Assembly (NCBI GenBank): GCA_963782345.1
Contig: CAWAJF010000015.1
Span: forward strand, 26,465-90,464
Source: DASUPK01 sp963782345
GTDB lineage: Bacteria; Actinomycetota; Thermoleophilia; Solirubrobacterales; 70-9
Length of the DNA stretch: 64,000 bases
Direction: 5' to 3'
In this document: positions 24,049 through 32,633 of the stretch, piece after piece
Layout: each line of letters opens with the position of its first letter
Numbering within the stretch: the first letter of the stretch is position 1
Program-made: the position numbers and the translations under genes
The notes under the pieces: generated by a model
Told to the model about the DNA's origin: nothing
The model's database searches: none
The model's input: only the letters and a program-made list of their open reading frames with translations

Positions 24049-25146
24049 TCAGAGGAGCGTGGCCTCCATACCCTCGAACCGGGCGATGTCGGCGATCTCG
24101 GCGTCGAGCTTCCTCCTCAGCCGCTCGCGCTCGTCCTTCGGCAGATTCAGGGTGATCTCGAGCCGCGCTCCCTGCCGCGCCGAGCGCCACCCTCCGACCA
24201 CCACGCCGTCCTCGACGATCACCGGCCGGATCCAACCTCCGCCTCCTTCCTTGACGTGCAAGGCATGTTCGCCGGTGACCGAGAAGCTGCGGTCCTTCCA
24301 GCCCAGCAGGTAGGTGTCGAAGTTCCCGAGCATCCGAACCTGTCCCGTCGCCGGCAGGCGCGGGAGGGCATCGCGCGGCGCGAGCATCGTCTCCTCCCCC
24401 ACCCGGACCTCCTCGATCTCGCCGGAGATCGACTCGAGTCCCGCGCGTACGTCGCGGAGCGGCAGGCCGGACCAATAGGCGAAGTCGCGATCGGTGGCGG
24501 GAGCGAAGGCCCGCAGGTAGCGCCGGGCGAGCTCCGCGAGCGCCCTGCCTCGGTCGAAGGGCGGCGGCTTCCCGAGCCAGTCCTCACGGCGGATCAAGCA
24601 GGCGCTCTTGCCCTTGTCGGGGCCGAGACAGGCGATCCCGGAGACGACCGCGGTGAGGGCGATGTGCATTCCGGTCTGCGTGTTCAGGCCGACCCCGGCC
24701 GCCTCGATCCGGTCGCGCACCTCGCTGCGAGTGAGCGGACCCTCATCCGCGAGTACGCGGGCCGCGACGCGCAACGCCCTGTCCTGCTTCGCCTTGGGCA
24801 TCCTGAGCTGCTCGAGCCGCCGCCGTGACCAGCGCTCGATCCCCGGCTCGTACAGCGGCAGCCACCAGCCTGCATCCTCGGTCGGGATCAGGTGGATCGT
24901 CGTCCGCATCACCCAGGTGCGAAGGAGCGAGCGCTGTTCGGTCCGCGCCCGGCTGATGTCCGCGGCGGTCAGCTTCCCGCTGCGCGAGCGGAAGGTGAGC
25001 GGGCCGGCGTAGACGTCCTGGGCCTGGGCCCCGGCAATCGCGCGGGCGATCTCGGCGGGATCCTTGGAGGAGGCGGGCCGGTGCAGCAGTTGGGTGGCGG
25101 CCCGCAGCCTGGCCAGCCGGGCGGGATCGATCGCCCTGGCGGGCAC
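24049..25146 (-). CDS. Winged-helix DNA-binding protein of the AlkZ/HTH_42 family
   Basis: The 365-residue product belongs to the family containing AlkZ and YcaQ DNA glycosylases. Three winged-helix-like units are expected; visible marks are ARAIAGAQAQDVYAGPL near residue 35, where the QAQ matches the Q-x-Q active-site pattern of the family, LLRTWVMRTTIHLIP near residue 75, and the C-terminal beta region LLGWKDRSFSV and VIVEDGVVVGGW. Such enzymes act on bulky alkyl adducts or interstrand crosslinks, though many actinobacterial members are uncharacterised. The GTG start at 25146 follows the SCP2-like gene stop by 2 bp, so they are likely in one operon. Confidence 0.85.
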   Translation of the reverse strand: MPARAIDPARLARLRAATQLLHRPASSKDPAEIARAIAGAQAQDVYAGPLTFRSRSGKLTAADISRARTEQRSLLRTWVMRTTIHLIPTEDAGWWLPLYEPGIERWSRRRLEQLRMPKAKQDRALRVAARVLADEGPLTRSEVRDRIEAAGVGLNTQTGMHIALTAVVSGIACLGPDKGKSACLIRREDWLGKPPPFDRGRALAELARRYLRAFAPATDRDFAYWSGLPLRDVRAGLESISGEIEEVRVGEETMLAPRDALPRLPATGQVRMLGNFDTYLLGWKDRSFSVTGEHALHVKEGGGGWIRPVIVEDGVVVGGWRSARQGARLEITLNLPKDERERLRRKLDAEIADIARFEGMEATLL

Positions 25147-25148
25147 CC

Positions 25149-25517
25149 CTAGCGGTGGACCTTCTTGGTCCGGACCCGCTGCTCGTGGCGCTCGATCACC
25201 TGGGCGACCAGCTTCTGGATGTTGCTGTCGCCGGTGACCTTGATGTGACCGGAGTCGTAGGCCTGGCGATAGTCGCCGACGGTGCCCTCCTCGGCGAGCC
25301 GGTTGAACTCCGAGCGCGTGATCTCGACGGTCACTCGCGCGTCCTCGGTCGAGGCGGACTTGCTGATCTTCGGGCCGGGTACCTCGACCCGGAACATCTG
25401 GACGTCGCCGCGGCCGCGCAGCTCGAGCTCGAAGACCAGCTTGAGCTGGGCCAGTGCCGGGACCTGGGACTGGAAGCGCTCGATGGCGGTCGCGATCAGA
25501 TCTGGGGTCGAGGCCAT
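25149..25517 (-). CDS. SCP2-like small protein
   Basis: The 122-residue product resembles a sterol-carrier-protein-2 fold: a first helix (PDLIATAIERFQSQVPALAQ), a strand (LKLVFELELRG), paired strands around MFRVEVPGPKIS and ARVTVEITRSEFNRLAEEG, and the typical end GHIKVTGDSNIQKLVAQVIERH. SCP2-type domains bind lipids or acyl-CoA, or serve as accessory domains. It sits between an SDR gene (1 bp away) and the AlkZ-family gene (2 bp away), all on the reverse strand downstream of the acyl-CoA dehydrogenase, so a four-gene operon is likely. The ligand is unknown. Confidence 0.75.
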   Translation of the reverse strand: MASTPDLIATAIERFQSQVPALAQLKLVFELELRGRGDVQMFRVEVPGPKISKSASTEDARVTVEITRSEFNRLAEEGTVGDYRQAYDSGHIKVTGDSNIQKLVAQVIERHEQRVRTKKVHR

Positions 25518-25518
25518 C

Positions 25519-26187
25519 TCACCAAGGTATTGGCTCGCGGTTTCGGAAGAAGCCTCCCGTCGGTCCGTCCTCCGGCAGGGTGGCCAGCCAGACCGCGGTG
25601 TCGGCGCCCTCCTGGACGGACTTCGGTGCGGAGGACCCGCCCATGTCGGTGCGGACCCAGCCCGGGCACATCGCGTTGACCTTCACGTCGTCCTCGTCCC
25701 AGGCGAGAGTGCGGGTGAGCGCGTTGAGAGCCGCCTTCGAGACGCGATAGGCGGCGCGGCCGCCGTTCATGTCCGAGAGCTGGCCCGCGCCGCTCGAGAC
25801 GTTGACGATCCGCGGCGCCTCGCTGCGGTGAAGCAGCGGAAGGAAGGCCTCGATCAACCGCCATGGGCCGAAGGTGTTCACCTCGAGGACCTCGCGGGCG
25901 CGGTCCAGGTCGTAGTCGGCGGCGCCGACCGGATCCCCGTAGACGCCGGCGTTGTTCACGAGCGCGTCGAGCCGTCCCGGGTCTTCGCCGATCACCTCGA
26001 GGGCGGCGTAGATCTCGTCCTGATCGGTGATGTCGAGCTCGACCGGAATGATCCGCTCCGCTTCCTCGACGTCGTCGGGATCCCGACCGCCCGCGAAGAC
26101 GACGAAGCCGTGATCGGCGGCGAGTTGACGCGCGATCTCCGCGCCGATCCCCCGGCTTGCGCCGGTCACCAGCGCGACGGCGCTCAA
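25519..26187 (-). CDS. Short-chain dehydrogenase/reductase
   Basis: The 222-residue product is a classical SDR with the N-terminal nucleotide motif VALVTGASRGIGAEIA, NNAGVYG, the catalytic Ser in IVNVSSGAGQLS, the Tyr-x3-Lys in AAYRVSKAALNALTRTL, and the CPGWVRTDMGG motif. It probably uses NADPH on a carbonyl substrate that cannot be named; similar proteins are annotated as carbonyl reductases. The TTG start at 26187 overlaps the stop of the acyl-CoA dehydrogenase gene (TTGA), so they are translationally coupled. The long open frame upstream is antisense-like overlap with that gene and is not part of it. Confidence 0.88.
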   Translation of the reverse strand: MSAVALVTGASRGIGAEIARQLAADHGFVVFAGGRDPDDVEEAERIIPVELDITDQDEIYAALEVIGEDPGRLDALVNNAGVYGDPVGAADYDLDRAREVLEVNTFGPWRLIEAFLPLLHRSEAPRIVNVSSGAGQLSDMNGGRAAYRVSKAALNALTRTLAWDEDDVKVNAMCPGWVRTDMGGSSAPKSVQEGADTAVWLATLPEDGPTGGFFRNREPIPW

Positions 26188-27410
26188 ATCCTGTTGCGCT
26201 CCAGGAGCTTCTTGCCGATCACCATCCGCTGGATCTCGGAGGTTCCCTCTCCGATCAGCAGCAGCGGCGCGTCGCGGTAGAGGCGCTCGATCTCGTACTC
26301 CTTCGAGTAGCCGTAGCCGCCGTGGATCCGGAAGGCGTCCTCGACGCACTCCTTGCCCGTCTCCGATGCGATCAGCTTGGCCATCCCGGCCTCGAGGTCC
26401 GAGCGCTGGCCGGCGTCCTTCATCCGGGCGGCCTTGCGGGTGACGAGGCGGGCGGCCTCGATCTTGGTCGCCATGTCGGCGAGCTTGAAGAGGATCGCCT
26501 GGTGCTGGGCGATCGGCTTGCCGAAGGTCTTCCGTTCCTGGCTGTACTTCAAGGCCAGCTCCAGGGCGCGCTGGGCGATGCCGACGCCGCGGGCGGCGAC
26601 GTTCACCCGGCCGACCTCGAGCGCGTCCATCATCTGCGAGAAGCCCTTGCCGAGCCCCGTCTCCTCGCCGCCGAGGATTCGCTCCGGCGGGCATACATAG
26701 CCGGAGTAGACGAGCTCGGTGGACTCGACGCCCTTGTAGCCCATCTTCTTGATCTTCGGCGGGATCTCGAGTCCGGCGAAATCGCCCTCGTTCTTCTCCT
26801 TCCAGGGTTCCTTCTCGGTGATGAAGCAGGTCATCCCCTTGTAGGGCGGATCGGCCTTCGGGTCGTTCTTCATCAGCACGAAGACCACGCTGGAGCCGAG
26901 TCCGTTGGTGACCCACATCTTCTGGCCCTCGAGGACCCAGTTGCCGTCGTCGTCCCTGGTCGCCGTCGCCTTGATCCCCTGGACGTCGGAGCCGACCTCA
27001 GGCTCGGAGAGCGAGAAGGCGGCGCGGATCTCGCCGGTCGCCATCTTCGGCAGGAAGTACTGCTTCTGGTCCTCGGTGCCGAACTTCATCAGCAGGTAGG
27101 AGCCGATGAAGTGGGTGTTGACGACTCCGGAGATCGAGATCCAGCCGCGCGATAGCTCCTCGACGATCATCGCGTAGGTCGTCAGATCGAGACCCATGCC
27201 GTCGTACTCCTCAGGAATCGTCACCCCGAAGAGGCCAAGCTCCTTCATCTGCTCCACGATCGCCTCGGGGAACTTGTCCTCGTGATCGAACTCCTCGGCG
27301 TTGGGGATGATCTCCTTGTCGACGAAGTCTCGGACCATCTCGACGATGGCCTTCTGGTCGTCCGTCATCTCCTGGAAGGTCGTCTGCTCTTGCTCGGCGG
27401 CTACGGCCAT
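26184..27410 (-). CDS. Acyl-CoA dehydrogenase, candidate methylsuccinyl-CoA dehydrogenase
   Basis: The 408-residue flavoprotein has the full acyl-CoA dehydrogenase architecture: N-terminal helical domain, FAD-binding AFSLSEPEVGSDVQGIKATA, WVTNGLGSSVVFVL, RVNVAARGVGIAQRALELAL, QAILFKLADMATKIEAARL and a C-terminal GGYGYSKEYEIERLYRDA followed by IGEGTSEIQR with the presumed catalytic-base region. It oxidises an acyl-CoA to the enoyl-CoA, passing electrons to ETF. Its neighbours in the ethylmalonyl-CoA set suggest oxidation of methylsuccinyl-CoA, but a short-chain acyl-CoA dehydrogenase of beta-oxidation would look the same by eye. It heads an operon with SDR, SCP2-like and AlkZ-family genes. Confidence 0.85.
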   Translation of the reverse strand: MAVAAEQEQTTFQEMTDDQKAIVEMVRDFVDKEIIPNAEEFDHEDKFPEAIVEQMKELGLFGVTIPEEYDGMGLDLTTYAMIVEELSRGWISISGVVNTHFIGSYLLMKFGTEDQKQYFLPKMATGEIRAAFSLSEPEVGSDVQGIKATATRDDDGNWVLEGQKMWVTNGLGSSVVFVLMKNDPKADPPYKGMTCFITEKEPWKEKNEGDFAGLEIPPKIKKMGYKGVESTELVYSGYVCPPERILGGEETGLGKGFSQMMDALEVGRVNVAARGVGIAQRALELALKYSQERKTFGKPIAQHQAILFKLADMATKIEAARLVTRKAARMKDAGQRSDLEAGMAKLIASETGKECVEDAFRIHGGYGYSKEYEIERLYRDAPLLLIGEGTSEIQRMVIGKKLLERNRI

Positions 27411-27588
27411 GGCTCCTCTGAAGTCGTTTGGAAGGGCCCTCCCGACGCGAAGGATAGTGACGGAGGCGAATGGCTATTCGTCGAGCAGGCGCATCCGGCC
27501 CCCATATTCGTGTTACATGTAGCGAGACGCACAATCTGCGGCAAAACGCGGAGGGGGGCCGAGGGGGCGATGCCGATGGAGAGAGGTG

Positions 27589-30081
27589 ATGGCAGAAAGC
27601 CGGACATCTGCCTGGGCGTGGCTCGTGCTGGGAGTGGCGGGAGCTCTGCTTGCGCTGAGCTTTCTCTCCGAGGCCGGCGCGCTCGGATACGGCTCCACGC
27701 AGGTGAGCATCGGGGATGTTGCCTACCTGTGCCTGACGATCGGGGCGGCCGTGGCCGCGATCGCGGCGGCATGGGCTCGGAGAGATCCATGGGGCTGGGG
27801 TCTGATCGGCCTGGCTCTGGCCTGCTCGGCAGGGGGGGACCTGTACTTCCAGTTCGAGGTCGATGCGGTCGCCGGTCCCTATCCATCGCTCGCGGACGCC
27901 CTCTACTACGCGTTCTATCCACTCGCAATCGCCGGCGTCCTCACGCTCGGTAGGCGGGCGTGGCGATCCTCCTACTCGTTCCTCCCGCTGCTCACCCCAT
28001 TGCTCGGCCTGGCAACCGTGTGGTCGTGGCTCGTCTACGACCCGGTCGTCGGCACGCTCGAGGGCTCAACGGCGAGCAGGGTCGTCACGATTGGTTACCC
28101 CACCCTCGATCTGCTTCTGATCTGCGCGGTGCTGATGGCGCTCGCAACGCTCGGGTGGCGGGCTCGACCGGCACTGTTGCTGCTGCTGGGCGGTGCGGCG
28201 ATCATCGCGATCGCCGACTCGGTCTACGCGCAGCAGGTCGCGAACGGCTTCGTCGGAGACCAGACCGTGATCGACTCGCTCTGGCCGATCGGCACCGTGC
28301 TGATGGCCACGGCCGCATGGCTCCCTTCCCGGCCGGCGACGACGAGCCCTCGGCCGGCCAGTGTTGTCGATCTGGCCTTTGCCCTCGCGGCGATCACGCT
28401 CGCGCTCACGGTGCTGATCTGGGACCACTTCGACCCCTTCGACGCGACCACCCTCGTGCTCGCGGGCCTGACCCTGGTGGCAGCGGCCGGACGGCTCGTG
28501 CTCCTCTACTACGACGCCGACCGCGCGAGGCGGGAAGCGCTCGAGGCAAGACAGGGTCAGAGCCGGATCCAGGCCCTGCACACCGCCGCCGTCGAGGCTG
28601 CGCTGGATTCGATCATCACGGTCGACCCGGAAGGCCGCGTGATCAACTGGAACCCGGCCTCCCAGCGCACCTTCGGCTACAGCCGGGAGGAGGCGATCGG
28701 GCGCGACGTCTCCGAGCTGATCGTCGCGCCGGTGCACCGAAAGTTCTACAACCATGCGTTCGCACGCTTCGTCCGCGGGGAGGCACCCGAATTCGTCGGG
28801 AAACGCTTCGAGATGCTCGGCCGGCGCGCTGACGAGACGATCCTTCCTGTCGAGGTCTCGGTCACCCGTGCCGACAGTGATCCCCCGACTTTCACGGCGT
28901 TCATCCGTGACATGGCCCAGCAGAAGCATCGCGAGGCGGAGCGTGACCGTCTCGCCGACATGGTTCGCTCCGCAGAGGACGCGATGCTCTCCACCAACCT
29001 CGACCTCACGATCATCGCCTGGAACCCGGCTGCAGAACGGATCTACGGCTATCGCGCCGGCGAGATCGTTGGGATGAAGCTCGAGCGGCTGGTGCCCCCC
29101 GACCAGCGCGACGAGCTCGAGACCCTGGCGGCCGCCGTGAGCGACGGAGAGACGGTCTCGGCCGAGACCACGCGTCTGCGCAAGGACGGCGAGATCATCG
29201 ACGTCTCCCTGCGGGTCTATCCGGTGCGGGACGAGGTCGGCAAGGTCACCGGCTACACCTCGGTTGCCCGCGACATCACCGATCGCCGCAGGCGAGAGCG
29301 CGAACGGCGCGTCAACCGCGAGCGGGAGGCCTGGCGACACCAGGTCGAAGAGGCCCTGGACCAGGACGGCTTGGAATTCCACCGCCAGCCGGTGCTCGAC
29401 CTTCACAGCGGCGAGATCTCCCACCACGAGCTGCTCCTCCGCCTCCGGGCCAATGGAGAGCCCGTCCCGCCGGACAAGTTCCTCCCACACGTCGAGACCT
29501 CGCCGCTGATGCGCCGGATCGATCGCTGGGCGATCCGGCGCGGAATCGAGCTTGCAGCCGAGCATCCCGTTGCGATCAACCTGTCGGCGAAGAGCCTCAG
29601 CGACGCCGGGATCGCGGCGACCGTGCAGGGGGCGCTCGACCGGGTGGGCGCCGTGGCCGGCGACGTCACCTTCGAGATCACCGAGACCGCCGCCGCCGAG
29701 AACCTGGAGGCGGCCCACGCTCTGATCACGGCGCTCCGCGGCCTCGGCTGCGGCGTGGCGCTCGACGACTTCGGAACCGGCTACGGCTCCTTCACCTATC
29801 TGCTGCGAATGCCGGTGACCTCCCTGAAGATCGACATGGAGTTCATCCGGGCGCTCGGCGACGAACCCCGGGACCAGCGGGTCGTGCGATCGATCCTGTC
29901 CGTGGCCCAGAACTTCGGGCTCCAGACCGTCGCCGAGGGCGTCGAGGAAGAGCACACCCTCAAGCTTCTGCGTTTCATGGGGGTCGACTGCGTGCAGGGC
30001 TATCTGATCGGGCGCCCGCGCGCGCCCTGGACAACCGAAGCGGAGCTGGCGCCTGTGCTCGCCCTGTCGCACCCGGCATGA
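27589..30081 (+). CDS. Membrane PAS-PAS-EAL protein without GGDEF domain
   Basis: The 830-residue product has about eight to nine hydrophobic segments in its first 310 residues, then two PAS domains (IITVDPEGRVINWNPASQRTFGYSREEAIG and LSTNLDLTIIAWNPAAERIYGYRAGEIVG), then a C-terminal EAL domain. The EAL motif itself reads ELL (HHELLLRLR), but the catalytic Glu, INLSAKSL, ITETAA, DDFGTGYGSF and AEGVEE are present, so phosphodiesterase activity on c-di-GMP is likely. No GGDEF domain is present. The ATG at 27589 follows GGAGAG by a few bases; a GTG 3 bases earlier is an alternative. It overlaps the next gene by ATGA. Confidence 0.9.
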   Translation: MAESRTSAWAWLVLGVAGALLALSFLSEAGALGYGSTQVSIGDVAYLCLTIGAAVAAIAAAWARRDPWGWGLIGLALACSAGGDLYFQFEVDAVAGPYPSLADALYYAFYPLAIAGVLTLGRRAWRSSYSFLPLLTPLLGLATVWSWLVYDPVVGTLEGSTASRVVTIGYPTLDLLLICAVLMALATLGWRARPALLLLLGGAAIIAIADSVYAQQVANGFVGDQTVIDSLWPIGTVLMATAAWLPSRPATTSPRPASVVDLAFALAAITLALTVLIWDHFDPFDATTLVLAGLTLVAAAGRLVLLYYDADRARREALEARQGQSRIQALHTAAVEAALDSIITVDPEGRVINWNPASQRTFGYSREEAIGRDVSELIVAPVHRKFYNHAFARFVRGEAPEFVGKRFEMLGRRADETILPVEVSVTRADSDPPTFTAFIRDMAQQKHREAERDRLADMVRSAEDAMLSTNLDLTIIAWNPAAERIYGYRAGEIVGMKLERLVPPDQRDELETLAAAVSDGETVSAETTRLRKDGEIIDVSLRVYPVRDEVGKVTGYTSVARDITDRRRRERERRVNREREAWRHQVEEALDQDGLEFHRQPVLDLHSGEISHHELLLRLRANGEPVPPDKFLPHVETSPLMRRIDRWAIRRGIELAAEHPVAINLSAKSLSDAGIAATVQGALDRVGAVAGDVTFEITETAAAENLEAAHALITALRGLGCGVALDDFGTGYGSFTYLLRMPVTSLKIDMEFIRALGDEPRDQRVVRSILSVAQNFGLQTVAEGVEEEHTLKLLRFMGVDCVQGYLIGRPRAPWTTEAELAPVLALSHPA

Positions 30082-30485
30082 GCGATCGTGCGGATGCGGT
30101 CCGCGCGATGATCGAGGCCTTCAACGCGGCCGACAGCGACGCGCTGCGGCGCTCTCTCCATCCCGAGATCATCGTGCGGCGCCCGTTGCCCGACGTCGGG
30201 ATTCCCTCGCATCCCAGTGACGCCGGCAGCTATCACGGACTGCGCGAGGTGATCCGCGAGCTCAACCACCTGATCGAGCGGGTGGGCGGAATCGAGGTCG
30301 AAGTGCGAACCCTGGAGGAAGTCGGAGAGGACGGGGTCGTGTTCGAGTTCCTTGCCCTGATCGGGCCAGCGAGCGAGCGCACCGCTCAGCTCGGCTGGTC
30401 CTACTTCCGCTTCAAGGACGGCCTGATCGTCTCCACGGAGACGTTCGCCACCGAGTCCGCCGCACGGCGGGCCATCGGTGGCTGA
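30078..30485 (+). CDS. NTF2-like/SnoaL-like small protein
   Basis: The 135-residue product starts within the stop of the EAL gene (ATGA), so it is translated with it. It has the cone-shaped NTF2-like pattern: an N-terminal helix (ADAVRAMIEAFNAADSDALRRSLHPEI), a strand region IVRRPLPDVG, HGLREVIRELNHLIERVGGIEVEVRTLEEVGEDGVVFEF and a last strand YFRFKDGLIVSTETFATESAA. Members bind or isomerise small hydrophobic ligands, or act as accessory domains. A ligand-sensing role with the membrane c-di-GMP protein is possible but unproven. Confidence 0.85.
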   Translation: MSDRADAVRAMIEAFNAADSDALRRSLHPEIIVRRPLPDVGIPSHPSDAGSYHGLREVIRELNHLIERVGGIEVEVRTLEEVGEDGVVFEFLALIGPASERTAQLGWSYFRFKDGLIVSTETFATESAARRAIGG

Positions 30486-30489
30486 CGAC

Positions 30490-31005
30490 TTACTCCTCGG
30501 CGAGGATTCCGTAGAGCTGGCGGCGGGTCTCCTTCAGGATCTCCGCTGCCTTTGCCATCTGCGCGTCGTCATCGCCGCGGGCGATCTGCTTGGCGGCGCC
30601 TATCGTGCGCATGAGCTCGTTGCGGACGGCGAAGCGCGGCGAGTCCTCGTCGCCCTCCTCCCAGGGCCGCCGGCCCTCGGTGCTGTCCGGGACGGCCTCC
30701 TTGCCGGAGTCGGTGAGCGAGTACACCTTGCGGCCCTCGACCTCCTCGGCGGTGACCAGTCCCTCGTCCTCGAGCAGCTGGAGCGTCGGGTAGATCGAGC
30801 CGGCGCTCGGGCGCCAGCGACCACCGGTGCGCTCGTCGAGCTCGGTGATCATCTCGTAGCCGTGCATGGCGCGGTCATCGAGCAGCGCCAGGATCGCGCT
30901 GCGGACATCGCCACGGCGGACGCGATGGCGTCCCCGGCCGTGCCCACGACCGCCCCTCATCTCGTGCCGCCCATGGCGTCGCGAGCGGCTGACCTGTCTG
31001 TGCAT
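30490..31005 (-). CDS. PadR-family transcriptional regulator
   Basis: The 171-residue product has a PadR winged helix: VRSAILALLDDRAMHGYEMI, then the wing region WRPSAGSIYPTLQLLEDEGLV and VYSLTDSGKEA, followed by a C-terminal dimerisation helix (ELMRTIGAAKQIARGD onward). The first 33 residues are a basic Arg/Gly/His-rich extension (RGGRGHGRGRHRVRRG) not usual for the core fold; later ATG or GTG starts in frame could remove part of it. A small palindrome lies upstream. Adjacent genes do not include an obvious efflux pump, so its target is likely itself or a distant gene. Confidence 0.9.
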   Translation of the reverse strand: MHRQVSRSRRHGRHEMRGGRGHGRGRHRVRRGDVRSAILALLDDRAMHGYEMITELDERTGGRWRPSAGSIYPTLQLLEDEGLVTAEEVEGRKVYSLTDSGKEAVPDSTEGRRPWEEGDEDSPRFAVRNELMRTIGAAKQIARGDDDAQMAKAAEILKETRRQLYGILAEE

Positions 31006-31047
31006 CGATATTCCTTTCGATCAATCATGAGTTAACGCGATATATCG
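31006..31047. promoter_or_regulatory. Possible PadR operator region
   Basis: An AT-rich segment upstream of the PadR gene contains the 10-bp palindrome CGATATATCG (31038-31047), a GTTAAC (31031-31036) and a further CGATAT half-site next to the start codon (31006-31011). Such placement suits autoregulation. It also lies upstream of nothing on the forward strand, because the neighbouring GNAT gene is reverse and ends at 31063. Confidence 0.4.
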
Positions 31048-31062
31048 TAACAGGTCGCCTCG

Positions 31063-31509
31063 CTAGAGCTCCCAGGCGAAGCAGACCGAGCGCTGGCTGG
31101 GGTTCTCGCGCTCGTAGAAGCGGTGGGCGTCGGCCCGGGCGTCGGCGCTCGTGAGGTCGAGGTGGGTCGCGCCGCGGTCGCGCGCCCAGTCCTTGGCGGC
31201 ATCGAGGAGGTCCTTCCCCACTCCCTGCGAGCGATGCCGAGGGCTCACGGCCAGATCCTCGACCCAGCAGCGCGGCCCGAAGCGAACAGAGTCGAGGTCG
31301 AGATACGCGGTGCAGAGCCCGAGCAGCTCGCCGCGATGCTCGGCGACCAGCACGGCGGACTCCGGATCGGCGATCGCGTCGGCGATCGCGGATCGCGCCC
31401 GCCCCGGGTCCCAGTGCGGCGGCACGGAGCCGGGCGGGGCGAAGAGCCACTCGTACATGCCGAGCACCCGCTCGACCTCTCCCGGCACCGCCTCGCGGAT
31501 CTTCGCCAT
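31063..31509 (-). CDS. GNAT-family N-acetyltransferase
   Basis: The 148-residue product has the GNAT acetyl-CoA binding core: VLVAEHRGELLGLCTAYL (strand pair), CWVEDLAVSPRHRSQGVGKDLLDAAKDWARDRG with the R/Q-x2-G-x-G/A phosphate-binding loop (RSQGVGKDLL), and a final LTSADARADAHRFYERENP. It transfers an acetyl group to an amine on an unknown small molecule or protein. Length is normal for a single-domain enzyme. It lies between the PadR gene and the forward malyl-CoA lyase gene and shows no operon partner. Confidence 0.88.
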   Translation of the reverse strand: MAKIREAVPGEVERVLGMYEWLFAPPGSVPPHWDPGRARSAIADAIADPESAVLVAEHRGELLGLCTAYLDLDSVRFGPRCWVEDLAVSPRHRSQGVGKDLLDAAKDWARDRGATHLDLTSADARADAHRFYERENPSQRSVCFAWEL

Positions 31510-31564
31510 CGCGTGAGGCTATCCGTGCCGCGCCCCGCCCACCCGTCCAGATAGCGTTCCCTGC

Positions 31565-32614
31565 ATGAGAAACCCAAGAGACTTCTTCAAGCCCCTCGCA
31601 ATCGACGCTCCCGAGCCTCCCCGCGAGATCCCCTTCAAGCCGTCGCGGATGATCCATTTCCTCGACGCATCCAACGAGAAGATGCGCGCCAAGGTGCCGG
31701 ACATGGTCAAGCAGACCGACATCCTCCTCGGCAACCTAGAGGACGCCATTCCCGTCGAGAAGAAGGTCCCGGCCCGTGAGGGCCTGATCGAGGTCGCCGG
31801 CGAGGTGGACCTCGGCGACACCCAGCTCTGGACCCGCGTCAACGCATTGGAGAGCCCCTGGGTTCTTGATGACATCACGCAGCTGGTCACCGAGATCGGC
31901 GACAAGCTCGAGGTGATCATGGTCCCCAAGGTCGAGGGGCCCTGGGACATCCACTACGTCGACCGGCTGCTCGCCCAGCTCGAGGCCAAGGCCAAGCTGC
32001 AGCGCCCGCTGCTGATTCACGCGATCCTCGAGACCTCGCTCGGCGTGGTCAATCTCGAGGAGATCGCGACGGCCAGCCCGCGCATGCAGGGCATGAGCTT
32101 CGGTCCGGCCGACCTGGCGGCCTTCCGGCGAATGAAGACCACCCGGGTCGGCGGCGGCCACCCCGCCTACCGCGTGATCGAGGACCCCGATCCCGACAAT
32201 CCGGACGCGCCGCGGGCAACCGCGCAGCAGGATCCCTGGCACTACTCGATCGCCCGCATGGTGGACGCGTGCACGGCGGCCGGGATCCTGCCCTTCTACG
32301 GGCCCTACGGCGACATCAAGGACGTCGAAGGCTGCGAGACGCAGTTCCGCGCCGCCTTCCTGCTCGGCTGCGTCGGCGCCTGGTCGCTGCATCCGGTGCA
32401 GATCGAGATCGCCAAGAAGGTCTTCTCTCCCCCGGCGGACGAGGTGATCTTCGCGAAGAAGGTGATCGAGGCGATCCCGGACGGCGCCGGCGTCCACATG
32501 ATCGACGGCAAGATGCAGGACGACGCCACCTGGAAGCAGTGCAAGGTGATGGTGAACCTGGCGGAGATGCTTGCGAAGAAGGATCCGGAGCTCGCCAAGT
32601 CCTACGAGATGTGA
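31565..32614 (+). CDS. mcl: L-malyl-CoA/beta-methylmalyl-CoA lyase
   Basis: The 349-residue product is a HpcH/HpaI-type CoA lyase of the CitE superfamily. Visible features are LLGNLEDAIPVEKK (metal-binding Glu/Asp), VPKVEGPWDIHYVDRLLAQLE, ILETSLGVVNLEEIA, and MSFGPADLAAFRRMK, with the typical GAWSLHPVQIEIAKKVF near the end. The enzyme cleaves beta-methylmalyl-CoA to glyoxylate and propionyl-CoA, and malyl-CoA to glyoxylate and acetyl-CoA. It is the last step of the ethylmalonyl-CoA pathway, whose other candidate genes lie between 16.7 and 27.4 kb. It is monocistronic, with an ATG at 31565. Confidence 0.88.
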   Translation: MRNPRDFFKPLAIDAPEPPREIPFKPSRMIHFLDASNEKMRAKVPDMVKQTDILLGNLEDAIPVEKKVPAREGLIEVAGEVDLGDTQLWTRVNALESPWVLDDITQLVTEIGDKLEVIMVPKVEGPWDIHYVDRLLAQLEAKAKLQRPLLIHAILETSLGVVNLEEIATASPRMQGMSFGPADLAAFRRMKTTRVGGGHPAYRVIEDPDPDNPDAPRATAQQDPWHYSIARMVDACTAAGILPFYGPYGDIKDVEGCETQFRAAFLLGCVGAWSLHPVQIEIAKKVFSPPADEVIFAKKVIEAIPDGAGVHMIDGKMQDDATWKQCKVMVNLAEMLAKKDPELAKSYEM

Positions 32615-32633
32615 GCCCGCCCCGGGTGCCTGC

